A DNA stretch of 64,000 nucleotides from Solenopsis invicta. Taxonomy: Eukaryota > Arthropoda > Insecta > Hymenoptera > Formicidae. A program made the position numbers and the translations under genes. This document shows, piece after piece, positions 26,548-38,557 of the stretch (position 1 is its first letter; each line of letters starts with the position of its first letter). Location of the stretch: positions 12,717,001 through 12,781,000 of the forward strand of contig NC_052668.1 of assembly GCF_016802725.1 (NCBI RefSeq), given 5' to 3'. The notes below the pieces were generated by a model that was given only the letters and a program-made list of their open reading frames with translations, searched no databases and was not told the DNA's origin.

Positions 26548-27046
26548 GGGAAAAGAATCATTAATTAACAGTATAAATATGCTATATTTAATTGCAAAAT
26601 TATATTTCTATAAAATTGTATATATTTCAGTATCAAGATTTGTAAATGCGTTGCATAAAAGGCATATGCTTCGCGCAAAATGCATATTAACGCCTTGGTA
26701 TTTAGAGTACTTGATAACCACACTACCACGGGATAGACGTGACAGACCAAAAGATTTGATCATAATGTAATTTCGGAGTATCTGAAGACAGGTTTGTTGT
26801 CCACTATATTTAGAGACAAGAATGTTTCTCTTTTTCGTTCCAAAGAACAACTGTTCTTTACAATAATATACAAATAATATACAAAATTACAATTAATTAT
26901 CATTGTATGTCTATGACTTCCAATGATTGAGGCGTGTAACACCAAAATTTAAAAAAAAAAGAAGATGCATAACGGTTAAAAATCGGTATATTTTATATTT
27001 TTTCGACAGCCTTGTCAGCATATTGAAATACTTTTTTTTGGTACGT

Positions 27047-30000
27047 TTAACTGATCGTCTTAGCTCCACTCGACCAGTTGTGGATCAACCAGTTATTGAT
27101 ATTTTTAACATTTCTATCGACCCATTTGATATTCTTCGAAACTGTTTCGAGAGTTTTGGCTCGACCGGCCGCACCGGCACCTGCTTCAGGATATTTCGCG
27201 AAGAAGTCTTTTATCTCGTTCAGCCTAGTTTCTGTAGCAAAAGAACTTGTGATAGATGGTATAAGTTCACCGAGATATCGATCATTCAATGTATATCTTC
27301 CGACTAGGAACATCCAGTTCTCGCGCACCCAGTCCCACACTAGTGATGTACCATCGGGATTTTTGGAAATCTTAATCAAGCATTTCAAGAAATCTTGAGT
27401 GCGGACATGATCTTCATTCATTGCTCTGGCAATGTATCTAAAAGAGAAGAGAAAAGTTATTTGATTTCAAATAAGAAACACATTTAAAAAATAACCGATT
27501 TAGTACTAACTCTTTTAAAATTGTAGTGGATTTTATGCCCGCTAATCCCATCATTATTTTATTTTTCTCGCTGGGATCGCTCTCGTCTTTAAATACTTCG
27601 AACATGGCGCGCCACTCGTCCGGATCCGAACGATAACGCATACCTAGTGAAAAATTTTGCGTATCATTAGAATTTCTCAACATACAATCGGACACGGGGA
27701 ATTGATAATTACATTAGAAAATGTTACTAACCGTAATAATAAATCAATTCCCGAATATCAGGATGTTGTGGTTTCTTTAACAGTAGCCAATCCTTGAAGA
27801 GATCTCCTGCTCTTTGCAAACATTTTTCCGAACCCGTTGCACAGGCCAATGCGATTACCGTCGGTCGCACTCTATTGTCAATGTGTGTAGATGGTACTTC
27901 TTTTTCAATAGCATCATCAACGGTCCAAGTTACGTCCTCGTAGATGGGGTTTACCAAATTTGCGACGTAAGACTGTCAGCATTATATACATATAAAAATA
28001 ACTATTGTCATAATAATTTATACATTTTTTATTGCTACGTTACCTTAAATAAATCTGCAAAATACAGCTCATTCATAGAGGTTAACAGAGGAACTATCGC
28101 CATGAATTTCGATTTTGCAACCGCCCAAGGAAGAACATTATACTCCTCGGAGAGATACTGACTTAACTCCATTACAATGTTATATTCGATCTTACCGGCA
28201 TCGGCTAAGCTAAACATATCGTCCAAAAGATTCGCGCGATCCAATGCGGATATTCTCTGCGATAAAAATCGGAAAAAGATGTAATAAGTAAATCGTCAAA
28301 AAAGTTTATTAATTAGAAAGCAAGAATAACGAAGTAACATATTAATTGCATTTTTTTAAAATATTGTACATATAATAATTAGTGCATAGAAACGAAAAAG
28401 TTGCGTGACTTTACCGTAGGGTGAGACCGAAGTAGGTGTTCGAATGTTTTCCATTCCTCGTCATAATTAACTCGATAATAGCCAACCTGACCAGCATTTA
28501 ATTTAATCCACTTGGTATTTTCGTCGGCTTCGATCTCGACTGTAAAATATAGAGACTTATAGTGAGTAAAAAAAAAAATAACATAGAAATAATTCGTATA
28601 TAGATTTTTAATTATAAAATTGAAACTCAACCTTGATTATCATCCTTGTTGAACCATATAAGACTGGGTATTTCGTTTCTGTTAGTGATATAAACGATGG
28701 GTATGGTCCAACGATACCTGTAAGATGTACATAATTTTAAAATAAGTTCGGCTATTATCTTAAGATAAGGTAACTTACCCATATTCTGATTTGGAAGGAT
28801 CAGATTTGACATCTGGATCATCGAGAAAGCGTTCCTGGGTTAATACAAATTTATTCTCTAACTTTTTCACGTTGATAACAGGATAACCTTCTTGTCTCGT
28901 CCAAGTGTCCATTACATCTTGTACTTTTATTTCGTTTCTGACCATATCTTGCAAAGCTTTAAAGAGATCTGCCGTCTCCGCATTCTGAAAGGCATACTTT
29001 TTCAAATAGGCACTAATCCCACTGAAAAAGACATCAGATCCAAAAAAGTTCTCCATCATTCGGATTATAGATGCTCCCTAAAAACAAACAAAAGTTCAAG
29101 TAAATGAAGCGTACAGCAAAAAATTAGTGAAAAATATCAAAAAGCCATTATTAACCAATATAATATTATAAATCTATATAATATTATAAACCTTTTTATA
29201 AGATATTCCATCAAAGAAAGATGTAATGTCGTCTGGATTTTGGACATCATGAATTATAGGATGAGAACTCAATTTTGAGTCGGCAACGAATACATTTTGC
29301 ATTACTTCAACAGGAAATTCTTCCATCTGAAAAAAATATTTAAATAATAAGGTATTCTTATATTTTTATATCAATATTTATATCAAGTTTAGATCATTAA
29401 GAAACTAACATAGCCCCGGTTTGGTAGAATTGCATCTGAACATTTAGACGCCATGAATGTAGCAAAACCCTCGTTGAGCCACAAATCATTCCACCATTTC
29501 ATGGTAACTGAAAAAGAGAGTATACGTTTCTATTTCACGTTAATCCATATAATTAATTGATATAAAATATTTACCAAGATTTCCAAACCACATGTGTGCC
29601 AATTCATGGCAAATTACGTTAACGACATCGCGTTTATCATAGATGGAATTATTATGATCATCATAAAGAATTCTTGTTTCTCTATAAGTTACTAAACCCC
29701 AATTCTCCATAGCGCCGGATACAAAGTCAGGAATACCAGCCATGTCTGTCAAATAAGTGAAATTATATTAATATATCTAAAATACACAAATACGCTTAAA
29801 AATAATTTTATGAAGATTTTTAATTCTATGCATAACAAATTTGATTTCAATCAATAAATCTTATTTCGTAAATTACTGTTGCACATTTACCAAGTTTTGG
29901 TAATGGATAATCTATATTGAATAAGTTTATGTAATATTCGATAGCTTTCACGCCAATATTCACTGCGAAATCTCTTCTCGCCTGCGACTGAAGTCTTGTG

Positions 30001-32670
30001 GTATAGATACTGATTGGAAATTCTTGACCATTCAAGCCTTTTGCCATTTTAGTTGTGCCAATAAAATCATGAATAATAAAACAAGCTAGATACGTTGACA
30101 TAGGTACAGTTTCTTCAAAGGTCGCTGTTGTTAGACCAGGTTCCGGTGCATTTATTTGCGTATTCTGAAACAAAAAACATATATATATAAACTCCTCAAG
30201 AAACTGTTCAAAAATTTTTCAACAGAGAAACGTTAATTAATATTTAACTAAAATTTAACTAAAAATTAATCACGTACCTTTACATTCATATTCGATAAGG
30301 CACTGTAGCCATCATCTGTAGGATGTACCAGTTTAACTGAAAACTTTGCTTTAAAATTGGGTTCATCGAAACATGGAAATGCTTGTCTAGCGTAAGTTGG
30401 CTCGAATTTGGTAGTCGCAATGTACCTATTGATAAAAAAGATGTATAAGATACACATAATTATATAATTAATTCTATCATATCACCGAATAAAAGATTTA
30501 AAAATTTCTCAAAAGTTGTATATATTATTTATTAATAAATAAAACATTCTTATTACCTGGTTTTTTCATTTTCAGGACGTGTATCACTTTTGTCAATCTT
30601 ATATTTGCTGCTGTAGAAACCGACTATTTTGTCCTTAAGATTTCCATCAAATTCTAGATTTAAGTTATACAATCCGGGATTAATCTCGTTTTCAGTTGAT
30701 ATCACAAAGATTTCATACTTTGTAGGCTTGCTGATGGACGAGATAGAAATTTCATGGTTTTTATCTTGACTTTGCGTTTCTAATGTCACAGATGTGATAT
30801 TGAGATCCTTTTGATGAAGAGCTATGGTTCTCGTAGTCTTGTGAACATCAATGCGGATTGTTACCTTTCCGGAAAATGTGCCTTCTTTAAGTTTCGGATG
30901 CAAATAGAGATCATAATGGGTAGGTACGACTTCTTTTGGCAATCTGAAGCTGTCATTGGGATCAGACATTGTTATAAATGTCTCTGCTGTATTCGAATCT
31001 ACAAACAAAATTAATATGTGTAATTATTTCTATAAGTGCCCATAAATAATTGTCGCATATCGCGCAAGTAAATATTAGTTTAAATATCGAAGCTGCTATC
31101 CTTATATGACTGTTATTATTATATGTGATTGATCTCACGTGCTGATGTAACCAACAAGGGAATGAAAAGTCGGTTATTTTTCCATAATGCAGGTTGAAAG
31201 CAAAAATTGTGTACCGGTCGATTGAGCCTAGAAGTTTAAGGAGAGACTATAACCAAATCGAAGCGACGATCTGGTTGAAATATTTTTGGAAAGCGATGTA
31301 TCATTGCGGCTTGTCAACGAAGTAATGTTTGCAATTGAATACAAATGCAAAATATTTGCTCGAGTTAAATTGGCTTATTGTAAATTACCGCTGTAAAATG
31401 CAAAGCATTTTTTAGACACGAGTTTCCTCTCGATCAGCTGATTGCGAAGTCGGAGCGCGGCTCCGATTGGACGCTCCCTTTCTGTCGCATTGATAAACAG
31501 CTCGCAGGCATGTACTTACATACACATGTCTACGTCATCTACGTGTCTAATCGATAACTAGAATTTTGAATTTCGAAGGTCACTTCTTACGCAAAAATAA
31601 TCTCTCAAGATAATAAATCTGATAACAATTAAATTCACAACATCGAGACAACGATCAAGTGACTTTGTTTTTATTCTCTGAAAAGTAAAACGTGAAAAAT
31701 AAAATGTTTTACTATTGAAGCTAGTGAAGAAATTTTTCCACTTTTCACGTTTTTGGAAAGAAAAAGTTACATGATTACCAGACTTTTATCTAATAACAAT
31801 TTATTAAATTGTTAATAATTTTTAAATATCTAATTGTAAACTGTAATGTTTTAATGAATATAGGAATTTTTAGTAAATTTGTTTAAAAAATTACTTTTGT
31901 AGCATCAATTGATAGCCAACGAAACTTGAATACAATATATTTTTAACAACAGACATAATCTGTCACCATTTTCTTCTGGAAATCTAGGAACTATCTAGTA
32001 ATTTATGTATACCAATAATCATGATTTGCTGTTTTTGTGGTAAAAGATTCCAACGAATTTTAAAATATCAAGAAGAAAATTTTCGCAGTATCAAATCGAA
32101 GATAATAGTCGGAACCTACAAAGGCACTTTTGAATCTACCGCCACACAATCACGAGACTAGAGTACGAGAGGCACGCAAGAAGGCTTGTCACGTTGCTGG
32201 CTGTATTGACAAAGCCCAAACACATTGATGAAACTTTCGTTGAATGCGCTACGAATAAACGCCGACTTGTATTTTGCGAACGATTTTGTCATTATTGGTT
32301 GTAGAACAAACTTCTTTTTCGAAAACTTGGAGTTCGGAGATATAATTAATAAGCACGACACATTATTATCATACTGTGTAGCAATTACTCCACTGATCAT
32401 AGAAATTATTCCACTTTGCCACAGATAACAGGTGGATTTTTTTATATTCTCACCGTGTCGACTATGACTTGCTGCCTCGGTTTGGTCTATCAAGGCAAGT
32501 AATGTCGCTAGGCAAATTAAACTCAGGGCAAAGCAGGTACCGCAGGTAAAGCAGAGAAGTGTGGAAACGACGTTGTTACTTCGACGAAGTGACTCCGATC
32601 TCGTTGCTAATGCCGCGTTGAAGCGAGACGCGCCGCCTTTCGGCCGCCTTTTGACTCTACTGTTGTCCAT
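27047..32670 (-). CDS. Aminopeptidase N-like M1 zinc metallopeptidase, copy A
   Basis: A membrane-anchored M1 peptidase that removes N-terminal residues from peptides. The exons, in coding order, are 32454-32670, 30557-30998, 30278-30425, 29891-30164, 29575-29745, 29410-29507, 29192-29326, 28779-29077, 28632-28717, 28415-28539, 28044-28256, 27732-27972, 27511-27643 and 27047-27437. They sum to 2973 nt (990 aa plus stop), with every phase compatible and GT/AG at all junctions. The start is ATG 32668-32670; the open frame upstream has only a GTG. Residues 1-33 form a basic cytosolic tail, and 34-61 are a Cys-containing signal-anchor (type II). The substrate motif GAMEN is at 371-375, the zinc motif HELAH at 407-411 with Glu430 (HEXXH-X18-E), and the catalytic Tyr is about 493. 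An ERAP1_C-like half follows. There is no hydrophobic GPI-type tail. It is intact and predicted active. The exact substrate class is unknown. Confidence 0.93.
31000..32453. other. APN-A intron 1
   Basis: About 1.45 kb, against about 390 bp for the same intron in copy B. No exon was seen. A less AT-rich patch at about 31425-31520 contains the dyad TCGGAGCGCGGCTCCGA (31450-31466) next to GATTGG, and an ATCAGCTGAT palindrome just before it. It could be an enhancer or internal promoter. Confidence 0.45.
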
Positions 32671-32780
32671 TATTGGGGTGCACACAACGAGAGAAACCGC
32701 GTAAAATTTAATTTACTACCCTCTGTCAGGTCTCAAATACTTTACGCGAGGCGTAAAGCAGATCAATAACCTTTGAACAC
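32671..32780 (-). other. APN-A 5'UTR portion of exon 1
   Basis: A splice acceptor (CTTTTTACAG followed by GTGTTCAAAGG on the minus strand) sits at 32780, about 110 nt upstream of the start codon. The same acceptor and UTR words occur in copy B at 43671. The conservation shows that the coding exon begins with spliced 5'UTR and that a further non-coding exon exists upstream. Confidence 0.7.
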
Positions 32781-32864
32781 CTGTAAAAAGAAAAATTGAA
32801 TATTGTAAAATTAATCCCCAACAGAACATGATGTCATAGGAATATTCTGTTTTTATGCGTAATG

Positions 32865-33015
32865 TACGAATAATATTTATAATATGCTCAGAATATTTTT
32901 ATAACATTTTTATAGAATATTATTTTTGTATGTCGTTAGAATATGTTCAGAATATTCGTATAACATCTTTATAAAATATTATTTTTTGTATGTTGTCAGA
33001 ATATGCTAAAAATAT
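32865..33015. repeat. ~62-bp tandem repeat, ~2.5 copies
   Basis: The words TCAGAATATT, ATAACATTTTTATA / ATAACATCTTTATA, GAATATTATTTTT and TGTATGTCGT / TGTATGTTGT recur at a period of about 60-65 bp. It is AT-rich and has no coding frame. Confidence 0.65.
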
Positions 33016-35444
33016 TATAAATACGCTTTGCTACTTATACTTTTTATTGTTTCAACGTTCTAAAGATTCAATCTTGACCTTCCAATGGCCATTTGTTTAA
33101 TATTGTTAACTCTTTTGTTGTTATAAACAAATTAATACAAAGTATACTACTTTTTTACATTAAACTGATTTGTACTGTTCTAGATAAACGCATATTTTTT
33201 TTTTTTTAATAAAGTAGATACCCTAAAAAACAAAATACAATTTTTGTAGATTTTTTATTTTTTACAGGTTTGATTTTCAATAATACGATACAACATAAAT
33301 TGTTTCTACGAATAAATGTAATTTTGCGTAAGATTTTGAAAGATTTATACTTTATGTATTTATGCACAAATGTTTTTAAGATTGCTGATTTCAAATTTGC
33401 TATTAATAGTTTACATTAAAAATGGTACATATAATATGGCGGATCGAATAGATTTAATTTTCAAGTATTTTATCCTTCACACTGAATCCACCATTTTAAA
33501 TTTTAGTAATCTGATAGTGGATTTTAGTTCAACGATCTCAAAAACCTAATAGTACTGCTTGTACTGGATAGAGACGTGCTATTTTAATCGCAGAAAATAT
33601 GATACGTCTTTTGCATGTTGCTGAGACATTACTAAATAATTTTAAAATTTTGATTAATTATATACGTTTTACCCGAATAACAAATATTTTAGCAAATATT
33701 TCATGTATAAAATTAAAACACAATACGTAAAGACTCTGCAAGACAAAAGTCAAAATAAGAAGCCAATAAAAGCCGATACAAGATCTTCATAAAATATTTT
33801 ATTATTTGAATAAAATCAAATTTTATACGTTTTGACTCTATTTTAGGTCCTCCTCAGTGAAATTGCTATGAAATTAAAATTGCACGAGATTTACCTTTGC
33901 GTTGTTTTCACAAGACAGTCGCTTGACATAGCGAATCTTTGATAGAATCTTTTGATCGATTTTGACATTTTTATACGACGACTATGTATTCCTTTATTAC
34001 GATATCAATTTGACAAAACTTCACTAGATTGATTGCAGCGGTCTCTTTTGAAAAATTGCTCTACTATAAATGTTTTTTAAAAAAATTAATTTATATTATT
34101 TCTTTATTTTGTTGCGATTTCACTAAAGAGGATCCAAAGTAGGGTCAAAATGTAAAGTTTGAATGTTAATAAAATATTACATTTATATAAAGATCTTGTG
34201 TTGACTTTTATTTTGTTGGACTTTTATTTTATATACATACATAATATAGTAAAAGTCAATTTTAATTTCTTAAAATTGATCGATTATTTTTGTCATCAGA
34301 AATTTTGCTGTTATAACGTATTTCATTAGCTGAAGTGGCTCACACTTAGTGCGTACGTAAATGCAGAAATTTTATTTGAGCTCCAATAGACAGTATCGAT
34401 TTTAATGCAAAACGCCCTGAAAAAAATGCCACCCATGGAAACATGCTATTAGTTACGTGATAGCAACATGTCATATGTCAATCAGTTGAAATATTGCAAC
34501 GTAAAGTGCGATGAGTTATAGTGACATACTACGTCTGATGCAAGCAGGTATGCATGACGTGAACGTCTACCCATTTTCCGAATTGCGTAAGCAAAAAGGT
34601 TAATAAATAGCTTCGCTAAAATTTGGTTAATTATATATAAAATTGCATTCAGAATAATTTGCTCTGTAATTGTAAAAACAATATTAAAATTAGGTGATTA
34701 GTTGCTCTTTCGAGACGCATGATTGGTGAACATGCATAATTGATCAAAATGGGTTTCCATGCTCCAATTTTCCGTGACGCAGATAGCATGAGCGCTTGAT
34801 GTAGGCAATAAATGACGATACAAACTCTCTCGTTAACTTCTTTAGAAATAAATTATTGCAGTTAAAAGATGCACTGCGTCACTACATAGTTCACTATAGT
34901 CCACTGCACTATATGCAAAACAGATTAATGCGTGGTCTGTCTCACAACGTCCGCACGTGTTGCTTCGCGCGTGCAAACTCGCGATTATTAAATGTCAAAA
35001 CTTTTTGTCGGATTATTTTCTCACAATACTGTTAAAAATTGTTAGCAAGTGTGAATATTTTGTTACACGACTGAAACACGTGCATTTTTTTTCATAAATC
35101 AATTCCTCGGCTTATAACACTCTAAATGTTATTTGTTATTTTGCTCCAGATTTATATACTTATAAATGCAAGCGAAATTTTTACCTGACGTTTGCACGAT
35201 AACGGGAAGTATCGCAGTGCTTTAGTAGCAAAACAAGTTATATACTGAAGTTAGCAGCTGTAACAGTATAAATGAAACTACGAAGTATAATAAAGCCTAC
35301 CTTGTTCATTCGCGTTTCGTTGGACTCGTGACTTTCGTTTTCAGATTCGACACGCTACCCACGTATCAAGTAGCAAGTCGATTACGATACGAAACACAAT
35401 TATGCGAATATGCAATTCAATGTAATATTTTTATAGCTGACGTT

Positions 35445-35480
35445 CTTATCTCAGTGCGTCTGGGAAATTTCCGTGCAGCA
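35445..35480. promoter_or_regulatory. GATAAG + kappaB-like pair, copy A
   Basis: GATAAG (minus strand, 35445-35450) and the palindrome GGAAATTTCC (35463-35472) are 12 bp apart. The same pair with the same order and spacing is kept in copy B (44599-44604 and 44617-44626), inside a block conserved better than the surrounding intron. GATA factors drive insect midgut genes and GGAAATTTCC resembles Rel/NF-kappaB sites, so the role is inferred. Confidence 0.4.
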
Positions 35481-36442
35481 AAATATTTTTACCTACCCAA
35501 TTGATAACAATTCAATTTATTGCTCTTAGCACCTGTATCAACTTTCTCTTTTCTTATCCCGCAGTTTTACGTCACTTTTAGAGAGGTCAAGGCACAATGT
35601 GATGCAATGATAATATATAGCATGATGGGAGATTATATATTAATATTTCTTTTCCGGAAGACGATTTTATATGTCTCTTAATTATTGGTTATTCGAAGAA
35701 ACAGTCTACAATTATTTATAATTAAGAAAATTTGCGAAAATTGTTCAAAATAGATTGTAAAATTTCTTATATAATTTTTTTATAAAAATTGTCAAATCCA
35801 TTTAACATTACTAAATTAAAACTAAATTAACAATTTTCCTATAGAATTAAATATTACGAGAGAAATATAATTTTATCAATTAATAATGTTTTTTGAAAAA
35901 TATTCATTTACTTTTTATAGTAATGCGATATGATACGTTATAGATTTCCTCAGTAATTTCCTCTTCCGAACTTTAACGATTTTATTATTACATATTTTGG
36001 TTTGAGAATAAAAACATAGAAAATATTTTGAATTTTATTATTCTTTCTTGACAATTACAAATATAATTATTTATAAGAAATTAAAATAACAAATATGGAA
36101 ATACCAGTCGAAAGCAGTTCTTAGTGTTTAATAATTTTTTTAGGTGAATTTATAAACATTTACAAGATTCCATCGCAAGTTGGCGGATTTAAAAAACACA
36201 GCTTTTTAAGAAGAATCCCGGATGTATCATATTATAAAATTAAATTTCTAATCAATTTAATTATTTTTTAATGCAAATTCTTCTAATCCCAAAAAACTGT
36301 AAAGAAATTACGAAAAATATTACCTTGATCAATATAACTATTTACAATTATAATAATTGTTTTTTTTATACATAATAATTTTTTTATATATAGTTATTAT
36401 ATATAATTATTTTATATATAATAACTATTTTTTCGCACATAC

Positions 36443-36795
36443 CTATTCTTTGCGTATATATATTCGTTTCCCATGAGCTCTTTCTCTGCACAATAAATTG
36501 AAGTACGAGAAACACTAGGCAAAGTACAAAAAACACTACAGGAAATATTTAAATACAACACAGGAAAGACTTTTAAATTAAAAATTAAATTGTGAAATTG
36601 TAATTGAAGATCTATTATTTCACTTCTATTATATAGTTTCACTTTTGAGATCTCCTCCTCATTCGAACACCAAAGAGAAACTGCGCGTCTAACAGTTGAC
36701 GACACGCAAGAGCCGATTCTCTAAAGAAAATCGTTCTTAATTGGATATGACACAATGTCGGCGACACGGCCGACTTGCATTTAAATTCGCGAATA
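36443..36795 (-). promoter_or_regulatory. Candidate APN-A first (non-coding) exon and promoter
   Basis: On the minus strand a good donor (AATAG followed by GTATGT) lies at 36443, and copy B has a donor at the matching place (45933). Upstream of it, 36674-36795 is nearly identical to 46124-46240, far better than the flanking DNA. The block holds the dyad GTCGGCGACACGGCCGAC (36757-36774) and a second dyad built on CGATT...AATCG. It is the best candidate for the 5' exon plus core promoter of APN-A. The transcription start is not known. Confidence 0.5.
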
Positions 36796-36859
36796 AAATT
36801 GACCTAAGTTAACTATTATGCATGCACGCGTTTAGTAAGATCCGAAATTAATCTAATTA

Positions 36860-37712
36860 ACGATTTTGACTCGATCTCATAATAGATGTGATTTTTATAA
36901 ATTTTTATGTAACAGGCAATCCAGTGATGATGTGTAAAAATGTATGAAAACAGTGTATCATAACTAGTGGACCCAAATTTGAATCTGATTATCATATATA
37001 TTTTCTTAGGGACTTAGTCTACAAACATAATATTTCCACTATAGTAGATTCGAATCCAACCCGAAGTGAATTAATAACGTTACATGCTCTATTTTGGGTT
37101 CTAATCAAATTCAAATTTACTGTAGTTGAAAATGTTATGTTATAAGGTTATATTAAATCTAAGTACTTATAAAAAGGTGAAAATTTTTCTCAGACTTTTT
37201 ATATTAAAACATTTTTTAGAAATACTGAGTAAAGTCTACATTTTTCCATAGAATTTTTTATGTAAATTTTGAAATATTTCCATTGTATAATTTAAAAAAA
37301 AAAACCTTTTTCAGATTTTTAGAATTTCCAATAAAATTTAAAAAAATTTTTCAGATTTTATAAGAAATTATAGTTACTTCTAGGCATTTCTAAAAAATGC
37401 TCCAATTCTTGTAAAAATATATGAGAAAATATGCGAAATTTATAAATTATACAGAAAATTTTTGAAAAATTTTGAAATTTACATAAAAATTAAAAAAAAT
37501 TATATAAAATATTCTGAGAAAAATTTTTATCAAGGATAATTAAGCCTAAAGAAAAAATAACTGAACAATCTCATAAAGCTCGATACACAACATTGGGTTT
37601 AGAGTAACAATCTTGCAGAAATGATAGAGGAATAGGTAATGTCAGGAGACTGATATAGTCCCACTCGATTCCACTTTTATTACTACTTCGAGACAATCCA
37701 AGATTCACAGCT
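36860..37712. other. Spacer between the two duplication units
   Basis: AT-rich DNA with no counterpart recognised beyond unit B and no coding signal. It has low-complexity inverted A/T words at 37200-37530. It marks the junction of the tandem duplication, between the 5' end of APN-A and the 3' flank of APN-B. Confidence 0.5.
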
Positions 37713-37903
37713 GGGAAAAAGAATCATTAGTTAACAGTATAAATGTATTATATTTTATCACAAAATTATGTTTCTACAAAGTTGTATATATTTCAGTATC
37801 AAGGTTTATAAATGCTTTGCACATAAGACATATTTAATTAAAATGCATATTGATGCTTACTTGACAACGACGTTCTTATTGTAATTACATGACAGACAAA
37901 AAG

Positions 37904-38336
37904 TGTTTAGGAGTTACCGAAATTGTGAGCCTAACGTGATCGTGGGCCCGACGTCTAATAGGTACGTCTCCCGAAAGGAGGGGGAACGTAAGAGCTCGCG
38001 CTACCGGCGAGAAGGAGTCGTGTAGAGAGAGTCGTGAAAAGATAGTCGTAGACAACGCACGAGAGTCCTGCTCTAATTTTAAGTGAAATTGTATTAACAT
38101 GACGCGAGCGACAAGCTGTTAGAAAATGAGAGTGTTGGAATAAACTTATAAGACTTGTCATCATGATGCATCATTCATTAAGACGGAGGAATTTAGAGCT
38201 CCCACGTCCGGATTCGTTAAATTTTAAAATAATTCGCCTTGTAAGAAGGTTCGACCCAATAGCGGCGCGTGGAACTTTCGACGGCACGGCGTGATCGCTG
38301 GGCGAGAGAGAGAGAGAAACGCTCGGATGAGAACAA
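37904..38336. mobile_element. Solo LTR (433 bp) with 5-bp target duplication
   Basis: It begins TGTTTAGGAG, ends GGATGAGAACA (TG...CA) and is flanked by AAAAG at 37899-37903 and 38337-38341. The interior is much richer in G+C than the flanks, has a polyadenylation word AATAAA at 38139-38144 and a GA-rich 3' part. Aligning the flanks to unit A (GACAGACCAAAAGATTTGAT near 26742) shows that the copy-A site is empty, so it inserted after the duplication. No internal retrotransposon genes remain. The family is not identified. Confidence 0.8.
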
Positions 38337-38557
38337 AAAGGTTTAATCACAAAGTAATTTCGACGTATTTAAATTTGAAAGTTTTCACCCATTTGGCAAG
38401 AGTGAGAAAGTTTACTTTTTCGTAACAATTGTTCTTGCAATAACATATGTAATCATAATTAAATATCTTTACACTGCCAGCAGTTCAGAGAGGTATAAAA
38501 TAAAGAAGTTTTATTTATAATAGTTAAACATCGGTATATGAAGATACTCTTTATTTA

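Larger units (their letters stand above)
32781..36442. other. APN-A 5'UTR intron
   Basis: No coding signal. It contains a short tandem array at 32865-33015 and, at 35200-35560, a block shared with copy B that includes GATAA-type and kappaB-like words. Similarity to copy B is patchy elsewhere. Confidence 0.5.
26548..36850. repeat. Segmental duplication unit A (carries APN-A)
   Basis: Unit A is homologous in the same orientation to unit B at about 37713-46310. The left border is seen where GAATCATTAATTAACAGTAT (26556) matches GAATCATTAGTTAACAGTAT (37720) and similarity continues into the APN 3' ends. The right border lies just after the shared block at 36674-36795. Exons, introns, 5'UTR and upstream non-coding blocks are all shared, so the duplication was of genomic DNA and not a retrocopy. 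Borders are approximate. Confidence 0.85.

Noticed and set aside
26927..27398. Plus-strand frames over the APN-A last exon
   Set aside because: They are antisense to a securely assigned coding exon; the same shadow occurs over copy B.
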